NCBI GenBank assembly: GCA_963825615.1
Contig: CAWGTV010000006.1
Location: 1 to 64,000, forward strand
Source: JAHEDT01 sp963825615
Lineage (GTDB): Bacteria; Desulfobacterota; Desulfuromonadia; Desulfuromonadales; BM103
Length of the DNA stretch: 64,000 nt
Reading direction: 5' to 3'
Of this stretch, positions 46,232-58,524 are shown piece after piece (within the stretch, counting starts at the first letter, position 1; the number at the start of each line of letters is the position of its first letter). The notes under the pieces were generated by a model. It saw only the letters and a program-made list of their open reading frames with translations. It searched no databases and was not told where the DNA came from. The translations under genes were made by a program, and so were the position numbers.

Positions 46232-48487
46232 ATGCCCAAGACAAAACCTACCAAGACATTGAGTCTCCAGGATATCGAAGCCCGCAAACGTCGACGTGAG
46301 TGGTTGCTCGTGTTGGTTATAATCGGCCTGGTCGCCCTGTCACTGCGTTATCAGGGCCAACTCTTCGACCTGACTGCAGAAATCCCCCTTTCGGGAAACA
46401 TCCTGGTCCTCGCTCTGATCAACCTGAACATCCTTTTGATCATCCTCTGTCTTTTTTTGGTCATGCGCAACATTTTCAAGCTCCTGCTCGAGCGACGGCG
46501 AGGTATTCCGGGAGCACGACTGCGCAGCAAGCTGGTACTTGCCTTCATCGCATTGTCACTGATTCCGACCATGCTGCTCTTCTTTGTTTCCGCCGGCTTC
46601 ATTACCAACTCGATTGAAAACTGGTTCAACAGCCAGATTGAAGAATCTCTCAAGGAATCACTGGAAGTTGCGCAAACCTATTATAAGAATTCCGCAAGCA
46701 ACGCTCTCTATTATGCTGAGCAGATTTCTCTGGCGATAAAGGACCAAAAACTTCTCAATGAAGACAAGCTGCCAGTTCTTGAGACCCTGGTCCACCAGAA
46801 ACAGCAGGAATACAACCTGGGCATTGTCGAAGTCTTTTCGGCGACGCTCGAGGAGTTGGTCCGTGCCGTCAACCCACAGGTGCCGGCGGCTGAATTTACC
46901 GATCCTGGTTCGGACAGCATCCGTGAAGCCCTGCAAGGCAACCGCTTCACCCGTATCAGCCCGATTGGCCGGGCCGACCTGATTCGAGGCATTGTTCCGG
47001 TCTTCTCGAATTGGAACCCGACCGATGTCGTCGGGGTCGTCGTTGTCAACTATTATGTGCCGTATTCTCTGGTCAACAAGATGAAGGAGATCAGCAACTC
47101 CTTTGAGCAATACAAGTCAACTAAACTGCTTAAGGGCAAAATTCAAAAAGGCTATGTCCTCTTTCTCCTTCTCATCGCTCTGGTCATTATCTTTCTTTCG
47201 ACCTGGGCTGGTTTTTATCTTGCCCGCGGCATCACCGAACCGATTCAGGATCTTGCCGTAGCAACCAATCGCGTTGCATCAGGAGATTTGAACGTAACGC
47301 TTAACAGCTACAGCAATGATGAGGTCGGCTCCCTGGTGGACGCTTTCAACACCATGACAGCGGACTTGCGCAAGGGGCAAATGACCATTCGCCGGGCCAA
47401 TCGCGAAATGCAGGCATCCAACTTCGAATTGGAGCAAAGACGACGCTACATGGAAATCGTGCTGGCGAATGTCACGGCAGGTGTAATCTCCATCGATAGC
47501 CGCGGCAACATTACGACGATCAACAAATCGGCTGAGAAGCTGCTCGGGCTCAAGACACCAAAAATCATCGGGCGCAATTTCCGCGACATCGTCACCCCGG
47601 AATACCTGCCCATGATCAAGGGGATCCTCAAGGAGTTGGTCGGATCGGGGAAAGATTCGATACGCAAGCAAATAACCCTCCCGGCAGGTGATACAAAGGT
47701 CATATTGCTGGTCAATGTCACAACCTTGAAAGACGAGAACAATGAATTTATGGGGACCGTCGTCGTCTTCGATGACCTGACCCAACTCCTGAAAGCGCAA
47801 CGCATGGCAGCCTGGCGTGAAGTTGCCCGGCGTATCGCCCATGAAATCAAGAACCCTCTGACACCGATTCAGTTGTCGGCACAGCGTCTCCGCCGCCGCT
47901 ATCTCGATCGTTTCGCTTCTGACGACACGGTTTTTGACGAATGCACGACCATGATCATCAAACAGGTGGATGACCTGAAAAACCTGGTTAACGAATTCTC
48001 AAGCTTTGCGCGTATGCCTGCCAGCAACCCGAGCCACAACAATCTCAACGACGTTCTCAATGAGGCTTTGGTCCTTTTTCAGGAAGGGCACAAGGAAGTT
48101 GATTTCAAATTGCACATTGACCCGACCTTGCCGATATTCAGCCTTGATCGAGAGCAGATCAAACGGGTCATTATCAACCTGCTGGACAATGCGGTTGCAG
48201 CTGTCAACGGCAAAGGTCAGATTGACATTGAAACATCATTCAACCCTGATCTGCAGATCGCAACTCTGAAAGTCAGTGACAACGGTTGCGGGATACCTGC
48301 AGAGGACAAGCCAAGACTTTTCGAACCCTATTTTTCAACGAAAAAATCGGGGACGGGTTTGGGCTTGGCCATTGTTTCGACTATAATTTCAGATCATAAT
48401 GGTTACATCAGAGTCCGCGACAATGAGCCAAAGGGCACTCACTTTATAGTCGAACTGCCAATCAATTCGGAAGTCGCCCAAGCATAA
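46232..48487 (+). CDS. ntrY: NtrY-like nitrogen/redox sensor histidine kinase
   Basis: About 751 residues. Three N-terminal membrane helices (about residues 25-45, 55-80, 105-125), a periplasmic sensor-like stretch, a fourth helix (about 310-335), HAMP (RGITEPIQDLAVATNRVASG), PAS (VLANVTAGVISIDSRG), HisKA (VARRIAHEIKNPLTPIQLSA, phosphorylated His) and HATPase_c (NLLDNAVAAVN, DNGCGIPAEDKPRLFEPYFS). ATG 46232 or TTG 46220 may be the start; neither has a clear ribosome site. It pairs with ntrX, 23 nt downstream. Confidence 0.92.
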   Translation: MPKTKPTKTLSLQDIEARKRRREWLLVLVIIGLVALSLRYQGQLFDLTAEIPLSGNILVLALINLNILLIILCLFLVMRNIFKLLLERRRGIPGARLRSKLVLAFIALSLIPTMLLFFVSAGFITNSIENWFNSQIEESLKESLEVAQTYYKNSASNALYYAEQISLAIKDQKLLNEDKLPVLETLVHQKQQEYNLGIVEVFSATLEELVRAVNPQVPAAEFTDPGSDSIREALQGNRFTRISPIGRADLIRGIVPVFSNWNPTDVVGVVVVNYYVPYSLVNKMKEISNSFEQYKSTKLLKGKIQKGYVLFLLLIALVIIFLSTWAGFYLARGITEPIQDLAVATNRVASGDLNVTLNSYSNDEVGSLVDAFNTMTADLRKGQMTIRRANREMQASNFELEQRRRYMEIVLANVTAGVISIDSRGNITTINKSAEKLLGLKTPKIIGRNFRDIVTPEYLPMIKGILKELVGSGKDSIRKQITLPAGDTKVILLVNVTTLKDENNEFMGTVVVFDDLTQLLKAQRMAAWREVARRIAHEIKNPLTPIQLSAQRLRRRYLDRFASDDTVFDECTTMIIKQVDDLKNLVNEFSSFARMPASNPSHNNLNDVLNEALVLFQEGHKEVDFKLHIDPTLPIFSLDREQIKRVIINLLDNAVAAVNGKGQIDIETSFNPDLQIATLKVSDNGCGIPAEDKPRLFEPYFSTKKSGTGLGLAIVSTIISDHNGYIRVRDNEPKGTHFIVELPINSEVAQA

Positions 48488-48510
48488 CAACACATACCCC
48501 AAGAGGAAAT

Positions 48511-49878
48511 ATGCAATCTATTCTGATTGTCGATGATGAAAAGAGTATTCGCGACAGCCTGACGGGAATCTTGCAGGATGAAGGGTTTTTGCCAAATTCG
48601 GTAGAAAGCGGTGAGGCGGCAATAGAAAAAATAAGTGACGAGAAACCAGACTTGATACTTCTGGACATCTGGATGCCCGGTATTGATGGCATGGAAACCC
48701 TGACCAGGATTCGAGATATCTACCCTGATCAATTGGTTGTCATGATGAGTGGTCACAGCACCATCGAAACCGCAGTCAAGGCAACCAAACTCGGTGCATA
48801 TGACTTCATTGAAAAACCCCTCTCTATCGAGAAGGTTCTTTTATGCATTCAGAATGCTGTCAAGGTCAGCCAACTGGTCGAGGAGAACCGCGAGCTCAAA
48901 GCCAAGATCGGCAAAGAGCATGAAATGATTGGCGACAGCAAGCCGATCAGGGAACTAAAAGCCCAGATCAAAATCGCTGCACCGACATCCGGATGGGTTC
49001 TGATTACCGGGGAGAATGGTACCGGCAAGGAACTGGTCGCCAGAGCAATTCACCACAACTCACACCGACAGGACAAACCTTTTGTCGAGGTCAACTGTGC
49101 TGCGATACCAGAAGAACTGATCGAATCAGAATTGTTCGGCCACGAGAAGGGTTCTTTTACCGGTGCGACAACCCAACGCCGCGGCAAGTTTGATCAGGCT
49201 CACAAGGGAACTCTCTTCCTGGATGAAATCGGTGACATGAGTCTAAAAACCCAGGCAAAGGTTCTGCGCATCCTGCAGGAGCACAAATTTGAACGCGTTG
49301 GCGGCAACAAAACTATAGAGGTCGATGTCCGCGTCATTGCCGCGACCAATAAGGATCTGGAAAAAGAGATTGCCGCTGGCAACTTTCGTGAAGACCTCTA
49401 TTACCGCCTGAATGTCATTCCCTTTCACGTCCCGCCACTACGTGAGCGCAAATCAGATATACCGAAGCTTGCCGAGCATTTTCTGGAATACTTCTGCAGC
49501 AAGGAAAGCCGCGAGACCAAGACGCTCGACAATGATGCCATACAGGCAATCACCGACTACCCCTGGCCGGGCAATGTTCGCGAGCTGAAGAACCTGATTG
49601 AACGCCTGGTGATCATGTCGCCCGGCAACACAATAACGCGCAAACAACTCCCGCAAGCCATCTGCGACAAGCGCCTGGCCTCAGCCAAAGAACAGAGCTC
49701 TGTCAGTCTGACGGCTGACACCTTCCGTACAGCCAAGGAAGAGTTTGAAAAAGAGTTTCTGATTCAGAAGCTGGAAGAAAATGACTGGAATATTTCGCGC
49801 ACGGCTGAAATCATCGAAATTGAACGTTCCAACCTGCATCGAAAAATCAAGGCTTACGGGATAGAGCTGAAGAAGTAG
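48511..49878 (+). CDS. ntrX: NtrX-like sigma-54-type response regulator
   Basis: A 455-residue regulator: receiver domain (phospho-Asp in LILLDIWMPGIDG, residue about 53), AAA+ sigma-54 activator domain (Walker A GENGTGKE; the GAFTGA loop reads GSFTGA; Walker B GTLFLDEIGDM) and a Fis-type HTH (NDWNISRTAEIIEIERSNLH). The changed GAFTGA is common in NtrX proteins, which often do not activate sigma-54 in the classical way. The ribosome site is AAGAGGA. Cotranscribed with ntrY. Confidence 0.93.
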   Translation: MQSILIVDDEKSIRDSLTGILQDEGFLPNSVESGEAAIEKISDEKPDLILLDIWMPGIDGMETLTRIRDIYPDQLVVMMSGHSTIETAVKATKLGAYDFIEKPLSIEKVLLCIQNAVKVSQLVEENRELKAKIGKEHEMIGDSKPIRELKAQIKIAAPTSGWVLITGENGTGKELVARAIHHNSHRQDKPFVEVNCAAIPEELIESELFGHEKGSFTGATTQRRGKFDQAHKGTLFLDEIGDMSLKTQAKVLRILQEHKFERVGGNKTIEVDVRVIAATNKDLEKEIAAGNFREDLYYRLNVIPFHVPPLRERKSDIPKLAEHFLEYFCSKESRETKTLDNDAIQAITDYPWPGNVRELKNLIERLVIMSPGNTITRKQLPQAICDKRLASAKEQSSVSLTADTFRTAKEEFEKEFLIQKLEENDWNISRTAEIIEIERSNLHRKIKAYGIELKK

Positions 49879-49905
49879 CCCTGGACATGATCTTTTCTTC
49901 CGCTC

Positions 49906-49930
49906 AAGCTCGCTAACGGCGGAGCTTTTC
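49906..49930 (+). terminator. Candidate ntrX terminator
   Basis: AAGCTC (49906-49911) pairs with GAGCTT (49922-49927), followed by TTTT-like sequence. The stem is short, but it sits 28 nt after the ntrX stop. Confidence 0.4.
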
Positions 49931-49983
49931 CTGTACAGCAGAGTACCTTATTCCCCAGGCTTGAAAAAACGTTTGCTTGCACG

Positions 49984-50022
49984 AACAAAAAAAAGCCCCA
50001 TCTCAAACGAGATGGGGCTTTT
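49984..50022 (-). terminator. rrn operon terminator
   Basis: AAAAGCCCCATCTC pairs perfectly with GAGATGGGGCTTTT across a 4-nt loop; on the minus strand the T run is 8 nt or longer. It follows the 5S gene and may also stop ntrX transcripts on the plus strand. Confidence 0.9.
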
Positions 50023-50030
50023 CCAATTAA

Positions 50031-50148
50031 TTTCGGCGGCGTCCTACTTTCCCACACAGTTACCCATGCAGTATCATCGGCGCAGTAGGGCTTAACTTCT
50101 GTGTTCGAGATGGGAACAGGTGTGACCCCTACGCTATTGCCACCGAAA
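50031..50148 (-). rRNA. rrf: 5S ribosomal RNA
   Basis: About 117 nt. On the minus strand the 5' end TTTCGGTGGC pairs with the 3' end GCCGCCGAAA as the closing stem. Internal conserved stretches are present (GGTCACACCTGTTCCCATC, CGAACACAGAAGTTAAGCCC). Ends are estimated from the closing stem. Confidence 0.92.
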
Positions 50149-50257
50149 AGCGTAAATTCGGTTTCAATTGCTTAGAATATTTTTTTGATGTGTGCGATAC
50201 CTCAAGCTTGGAAGTTGGGGGGAGGAGAACCTCCCCCCTTCTTCACGTAAACTTTTT

Positions 50258-53213
<2,956 letters not shown>

Positions 53214-53311
53214 ATAAAAAAGTCTTTAACTACGTTATGCTTTTGGTATCGCCAGCAGACACTCATGACAAGTGTCTACTTGTTTTGTGCATCAAAAAAA
53301 TTTCTATGCAA

Positions 53312-53323
53312 TTGTCAAAGAAC
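53312..53323 (-). promoter_or_regulatory. boxA-like antitermination site before 23S
   Basis: On the minus strand GTTCTTTGACAA, close to the rRNA boxA consensus (GCTCTTTAACAA). It lies between tRNA-Ala and 23S. Confidence 0.55.
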
Positions 53324-53376
53324 GAAAAATTTGTCGACATGGGCTTGTGTGGTTCCACGAAACCCCACCAAATAAC

Positions 53377-53452
53377 TGGTGGAGGTGAACGGGATCGAAC
53401 CGATGACCTCCTGCGTGCAAGGCAGGCGCTCTCCCAACTGAGCTACACCCCC
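53377..53452 (-). tRNA. tRNA-Ala (UGC)
   Basis: 76 nt with all cloverleaf features on the minus strand: acceptor GGGGGTG/CACCTCC, D-loop AGCTCAGTTGGGAGAGC, anticodon loop CTTGCACG with TGC, T-arm GGTTCGATCC and encoded CCA. Confidence 0.97.
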
Positions 53453-53461
53453 GTGAAAATC

Positions 53462-53538
53462 TGGTGGGCCAGGGAGGACTTGAACCTCCGACCTCACGAT
53501 TATCAGTCGTGTGCTCTAGCCAGCTGAGCTACTAGCCC
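53462..53538 (-). tRNA. tRNA-Ile (GAU)
   Basis: 77 nt on the minus strand: acceptor GGGCTAG/CTGGCCC, D-arm AGCTCAGCTGG, anticodon loop CTGATAAT with GAT, T-arm GGTTCAAGTCC and encoded CCA. Ile-Ala order in the 16S-23S spacer is common. Confidence 0.97.
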
Positions 53539-53557
53539 ACATGTCTTATTTTCGAAC

Positions 53558-53570
53558 TTGTCAAAGAACA
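53558..53570 (-). promoter_or_regulatory. boxA-like antitermination site after 16S
   Basis: On the minus strand TGTTCTTTGACAA, matching the rRNA boxA consensus. It lies between 16S and tRNA-Ile; a second copy lies before 23S. Confidence 0.55.
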
Positions 53571-53707
53571 GGACCTCTCGTTACCGAGAGGCCCGGGTCT
53601 CTCAAAACTAAATAGCAGACTTGAATGATTTGTGGTGTACATCCGACTGTGCCTAAGCTTCGTCGGACGACTGACCTTAGGATGCCTCTGTCTTACGACA
53701 GGGATGG

Positions 53708-55274
<1,567 letters not shown>

Positions 55275-55401
55275 TAACTGTATAAGTTGATTCTGTTTTT
55301 TACTTTTGATTTACGTCTTACCGCAAACCATTACAAGTTTCTGCTATTTAGTTTTCAAAGACCCGGTGCTGCTTCTCCGTCGCCATTGCGACAGGAGAGT
55401 A

Positions 55402-55430
55402 AGAATATCGAAACCGAAGTACTCTGTCAA
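55402..55430 (-). promoter_or_regulatory. rrn promoter nearest to 16S
   Basis: Minus strand: TTGACA (55430-55425), 17-nt spacer, TATTCT (55407-55402). About 130 nt upstream of 16S. Confidence 0.65.
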
Positions 55431-55511
55431 ACTATATTTTCGAGTTTTTCGATTTTTTTTCGTCGCCTTGTCGATCGTTTCTTGCGATCCGTTTCGATCA
55501 AGTGAGCGGCG

Positions 55512-55540
55512 TTTATACCGGTTAAGCTCAAGGCTGTCAA
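55512..55540 (-). promoter_or_regulatory. rrn promoter in duplication copy 1
   Basis: Minus strand: consensus TTGACA (55540-55535), 17-nt spacer, TATAAA (55517-55512), GC-rich discriminator (CGCCGCTC) as expected for stringent control. Confidence 0.85.
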
Positions 55541-55610
55541 GTGCCTTTTTACTTTTTTTCGTTGTCCCGTCGATCTATTTCTTGCGATCCGTACCGACAA
55601 GTGAGCGGCG

Positions 55611-55639
55611 TTTATACCGGTTAAGCTCGAGGCTGTCAA
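55611..55639 (-). promoter_or_regulatory. rrn promoter in duplication copy 2
   Basis: Minus strand: TTGACA (55639-55634), 17-nt spacer, TATAAA (55616-55611), same GC-rich discriminator as copy 1. Confidence 0.85.
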
Positions 55640-55689
55640 GTGCCTTTTTTACATTTTTTCGTCGCCGTTATTGCCGGCAACGAGGGGGG

Positions 55690-55718
55690 AATCTAATGGA
55701 GATGGCGTCGAGAGTCAA
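55690..55718 (-). promoter_or_regulatory. Most upstream rrn promoter
   Basis: Minus strand: TTGACT (55718-55713), 17-nt spacer, TAGATT (55695-55690), followed by CCCCCC. Confidence 0.6.
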
Positions 55719-55761
55719 GGGTTTTTTTCAAAAAAAAATCAGCACTGTCAACTCCCTGTTT

Positions 55762-56110
55762 CTAGGCGGAAATAACCCAACCTAAACGACGCTTGTCGGC
55801 ATGGATAACAACCTCGCGAACAGGTTGGGCTTCCATGCCCGCAGCAGTATTTTTTTCGTCTTTCAGTTTGACTCCACCCTGCTGGATCAATTGTCTCGCC
55901 TCGCCACTATATTTGACCAGTCCGGCATCATTGAGTTACCGACAAGTTCAGACCGTCTCTCCGGCTGAACAATGTACTTCAGGGATATCGCCTGGGGTCT
56001 CTTTCTCCCTGAACAGCTGCGTGAAGTCCCGCTCTGTCCATTCGGCATCCGCGGCGGAATGGAAGCGCCACCAAATCCCTGACCAGGGTATTCTGGAACC
56101 CTTGAGACCT
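55762..56110 (-). pseudogene. Decayed 3' end of a second tyrosyl-tRNA synthetase
   Basis: The reading on the minus strand, with shifts, gives NTLVRDLVA then RFHSAADAEWTERDFTQLFR, EKETPGDIPEV, two in-frame stops, and LNDAGLVKYSGEARQLIQQG with GVKLKDEKNTAAG and VVIHADKRRLGWVIS ending at TAG 55762-55764. This is the end of the catalytic domain plus S4 RNA-binding domain of a proteobacterial-type TyrS, the subtype I expect in this lineage. It has at least one frameshift and two stops and lacks everything upstream. It sits right behind the intact tyrS and its terminator, so it is probably the remnant of the replaced original gene. Confidence 0.75.
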
Positions 56111-56150
56111 TGGTTCCTATCGTCTTTGCTTAAGTGGGCTCTCCGGGGGA

Positions 56151-56183
56151 TAAAAACGCCTTGAGACCATCGGCCTCAAGGCG
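56151..56183 (-). terminator. tyrS terminator
   Basis: CGCCTTGAG (56157-56165) pairs perfectly with CTCAAGGCG (56175-56183); the minus strand continues into TTTTTA. It separates the intact tyrS from the decayed fragment. Confidence 0.85.
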
Positions 56184-56240
56184 GTTTATGAAAGATCACA
56201 GGAATCGAGAGGGCAATGACAAGCAAGACCTCTTGCGAAA

Positions 56241-57533
56241 TCACACCGCCTCAATGATAGTGTAATCTTTTTTGCCCTTCTGTATCAGTATGTATGATCC
56301 ATTGATCAGGTCCGCCCCGGTCACCAGGTATTCCTGGTCGGTCATCCTGGCCTTGTTCAGACTGAGCCCGTTTCCTTTTATCGTGCGGCGCAGCTCCCCT
56401 TTTGACGGAAAAGCCGCGGTTTCTGTCGCGAGCAGCTCTACGATCGGCACACCGGCATCAAGCTTGACACGGTCAATTTCATAGGTCGGCACACCTTCAA
56501 ACACCGAAAGGAAGGTCTCCTTATCCAGTTTTGCCAGGCTTTCAGTCGTGGCTTTGCCAAAAAGGATCTCTGAGGCTTCCACAGCCTTGATGTATTCGTC
56601 TTCGCCATGGACCATGCAGGTGACCTCTTTTGCCAGGCGTTTCTGCAACGGCCGCAGGTGCGGTGCAATGTCCTGCTCTTTGACCAGCGCGGTCACCTCT
56701 TCCTTACTTAAGAGCGTGAAGATTTTAATGTACTTCTCGGCATCAGCGTCAGAGACATTGAGCCAGAACTGGTAGAATTTGTACGGCGTGGTCAGCTTCG
56801 GGTCGAGCCAGACGTTGCCGCTTTCTGTTTTTCCAAATTTACCGCCATCCGCCTTGGTGATGAGCGGACAGGTCAGGGCAAAGGCTTCACCGCCTTCCTT
56901 GCGGCGGATCAGCTCTGTCCCTGTCGTGATGTTCCCCCATTGGTCGGACCCGCCCATCTGCAACTTGCAGTTCTTTTCCCGGTACAGGTGCAAAAAATCG
57001 GTTCCCTGAACCAGCTGATACGAGAATTCGGTGAAGGACAACCCCATCTTGGATTCTTCACCAAGGCGTTTCTTGACGCTGTCCTTGGCCATCATGTAAT
57101 TGACCGTAATATGCTTGCCGATGTCGCGGATAAAATCGAGAAAGCTGAAGTCTTTCATCCAGTCGTAATTATTGACCAACTCGGCGGCATTGGCGGCATC
57201 CGATTCAAAATCGAGAAACTTCGCCAACTGCTTTTTCAAGCAGGCCTCGTTGTGACGCAGGGTCTGCTCGTCGAGCAGATTACGCTCCACCGATTTTCCC
57301 GACGGATCGCCGATCATCCCCGTTGCCCCACCGACAAGCGCGATCGGCTTATGGCCGGCGATCTGGAAATGCTTGAGCATCATCACGCTGACCAAATGGC
57401 CGATATGCAGAGAATCAGCAGTCGGGTCGATCCCGACATAGGCAGACGTCATTTCTTTTTGAAGCTGCTCTTCCGTCCCGGGCGTGATGTCGTGGATCAT
57501 GCCGCGCCAGGTCAATTCTTCGACAAAGTTCAT
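56241..57533 (-). CDS. tyrS: Tyrosyl-tRNA synthetase (TyrS, Bacteroidetes-like subtype)
   Basis: A 430-residue class I synthetase charging tRNA-Tyr. ATG 57533 gives MNFVEELTWRGMIHDITPGT. The HIGH-type motif is HIGHL in PTADSLHIGHLVSV; the KMSKS-type motif is KFGKT in ADGGKFGKTESG; the C-terminal S4 domain spans about 360-430 (LVTGADLINGSYILIQKGKK). The KFGKT subtype and the N terminus resemble Bacteroidetes enzymes, not the shorter proteobacterial type whose decayed end lies downstream. That suggests lateral acquisition. It has its own terminator and follows ymdB by 117 nt. Confidence 0.93.
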   Translation of the reverse strand: MNFVEELTWRGMIHDITPGTEEQLQKEMTSAYVGIDPTADSLHIGHLVSVMMLKHFQIAGHKPIALVGGATGMIGDPSGKSVERNLLDEQTLRHNEACLKKQLAKFLDFESDAANAAELVNNYDWMKDFSFLDFIRDIGKHITVNYMMAKDSVKKRLGEESKMGLSFTEFSYQLVQGTDFLHLYREKNCKLQMGGSDQWGNITTGTELIRRKEGGEAFALTCPLITKADGGKFGKTESGNVWLDPKLTTPYKFYQFWLNVSDADAEKYIKIFTLLSKEEVTALVKEQDIAPHLRPLQKRLAKEVTCMVHGEDEYIKAVEASEILFGKATTESLAKLDKETFLSVFEGVPTYEIDRVKLDAGVPIVELLATETAAFPSKGELRRTIKGNGLSLNKARMTDQEYLVTGADLINGSYILIQKGKKDYTIIEAV

Positions 57534-57650
57534 TTTCAACACCTATTATTCAGTGTGTTTGGGTTGCATCTTTACCTTGGCCACATCCGCAGACAGGCCG
57601 CCCCTTCAATAGCCCAACTCCATGCCCCACCTTATCTGCCGGGCCATTCC

Positions 57651-58430
57651 CTAGCCTTCGACTTTAACGCGCTCAATCCCGGTAGCCTTGCCGGTTGACT
57701 CATCAATAGAAATAACTACACCGCAGAGGACCGGGTCATTCTTGGCGATCTCGTAACGGACCGGCATCTGGGTCAGGAATCGCTGGATCGAAAGCTCCTT
57801 ACGAATGCCGATCACCGAATCGCGCGACCCCGTCATGCCGGCATCGCTGATGAAGGCTGTGCCGCGCGGCAAGACCCTTTCATCGGCAGTCTGTACGTGG
57901 GTATGGGTGCCGACAACGGCACTGACCCGGCCATCGAGGTATGCGCCCAGAGCCCCCTTTTCGCTTGTCGCCTCGGCATGAAAATCAACCAGGATAATGC
58001 GCTGGCCAGGACCCAGCTCTTTCAAGATGGCATCCGCCTTGCGAAACGGGCAATCCAGCCCCCCCATGAAAACCCGGCCTTCCAGATTCAGCACGGCAAC
58101 GGACAAACCCGCCGCTGTCTGAAAAACCCCGACGCCACGACCCGGGGTTTCAGGAGGGTAATTCGCCGGACGCAACAGGGCCGCTTCCTGCTCCAGACAA
58201 ACCAAGCCGTCACGTTTGTCCCAAACATGGTTACCAGTCGTCAGGACATCGATGCCGAGATCAAACAATTCGGCGACCACGTCCGGAGTCAGGCCAAAAC
58301 CGGCTGCGGCGTTCTCACCATTGGCAACCACCAGGTCGATCATGTGCCGGTCGACCAGTCGGGGCAAGGCCTCACGTACCAGCTGTCGCCCCGGGCGACC
58401 AACGATATCACCGATAAAGAGTATTTTCAA
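57651..58430 (-). CDS. ymdB: YmdB family metallophosphoesterase (2',3'-cyclic phosphodiesterase)
   Basis: A 259-residue di-metal phosphoesterase. N-terminal ILFIGDIVGRPGR (metal Asp), VVANGENAAAGFG, TTGNHVWDKRD, VDFHAEATSEKGALG and VGTHTHVQTADE bring the metal ligands. Family members hydrolyse 2',3'-cAMP. Start TTG 58430 with GGAG shortly upstream. It lies 94 nt after rny, as in many bacteria, which fits a link to RNA turnover. Confidence 0.93.
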   Translation of the reverse strand: MKILFIGDIVGRPGRQLVREALPRLVDRHMIDLVVANGENAAAGFGLTPDVVAELFDLGIDVLTTGNHVWDKRDGLVCLEQEAALLRPANYPPETPGRGVGVFQTAAGLSVAVLNLEGRVFMGGLDCPFRKADAILKELGPGQRIILVDFHAEATSEKGALGAYLDGRVSAVVGTHTHVQTADERVLPRGTAFISDAGMTGSRDSVIGIRKELSIQRFLTQMPVRYEIAKNDPVLCGVVISIDESTGKATGIERVKVEG

Positions 58431-58524
58431 AACAGCTCCAAACTAAACGCTAATGCGAGCAGAGCGGGAAATGGGGAGGCGGCTCAGGCCACCTCCCCAA
58501 TTTATCGTGTCAATGACGCAATCG

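Larger units (their letters stand above)
55453..55670. repeat. 99-bp tandem duplication in the rrn promoter region
   Basis: Two near-identical copies (about 55453-55551 and 55552-55650) and the start of a third. Shared parts include TTTCTTGCGATCCG, AAGTGAGCGGCGTTTATACC and GGTTAAGCTC with GGCTGTCAAGTGCC. Each copy carries one promoter, and equivalent positions are offset by 99 bp. Confidence 0.85.
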
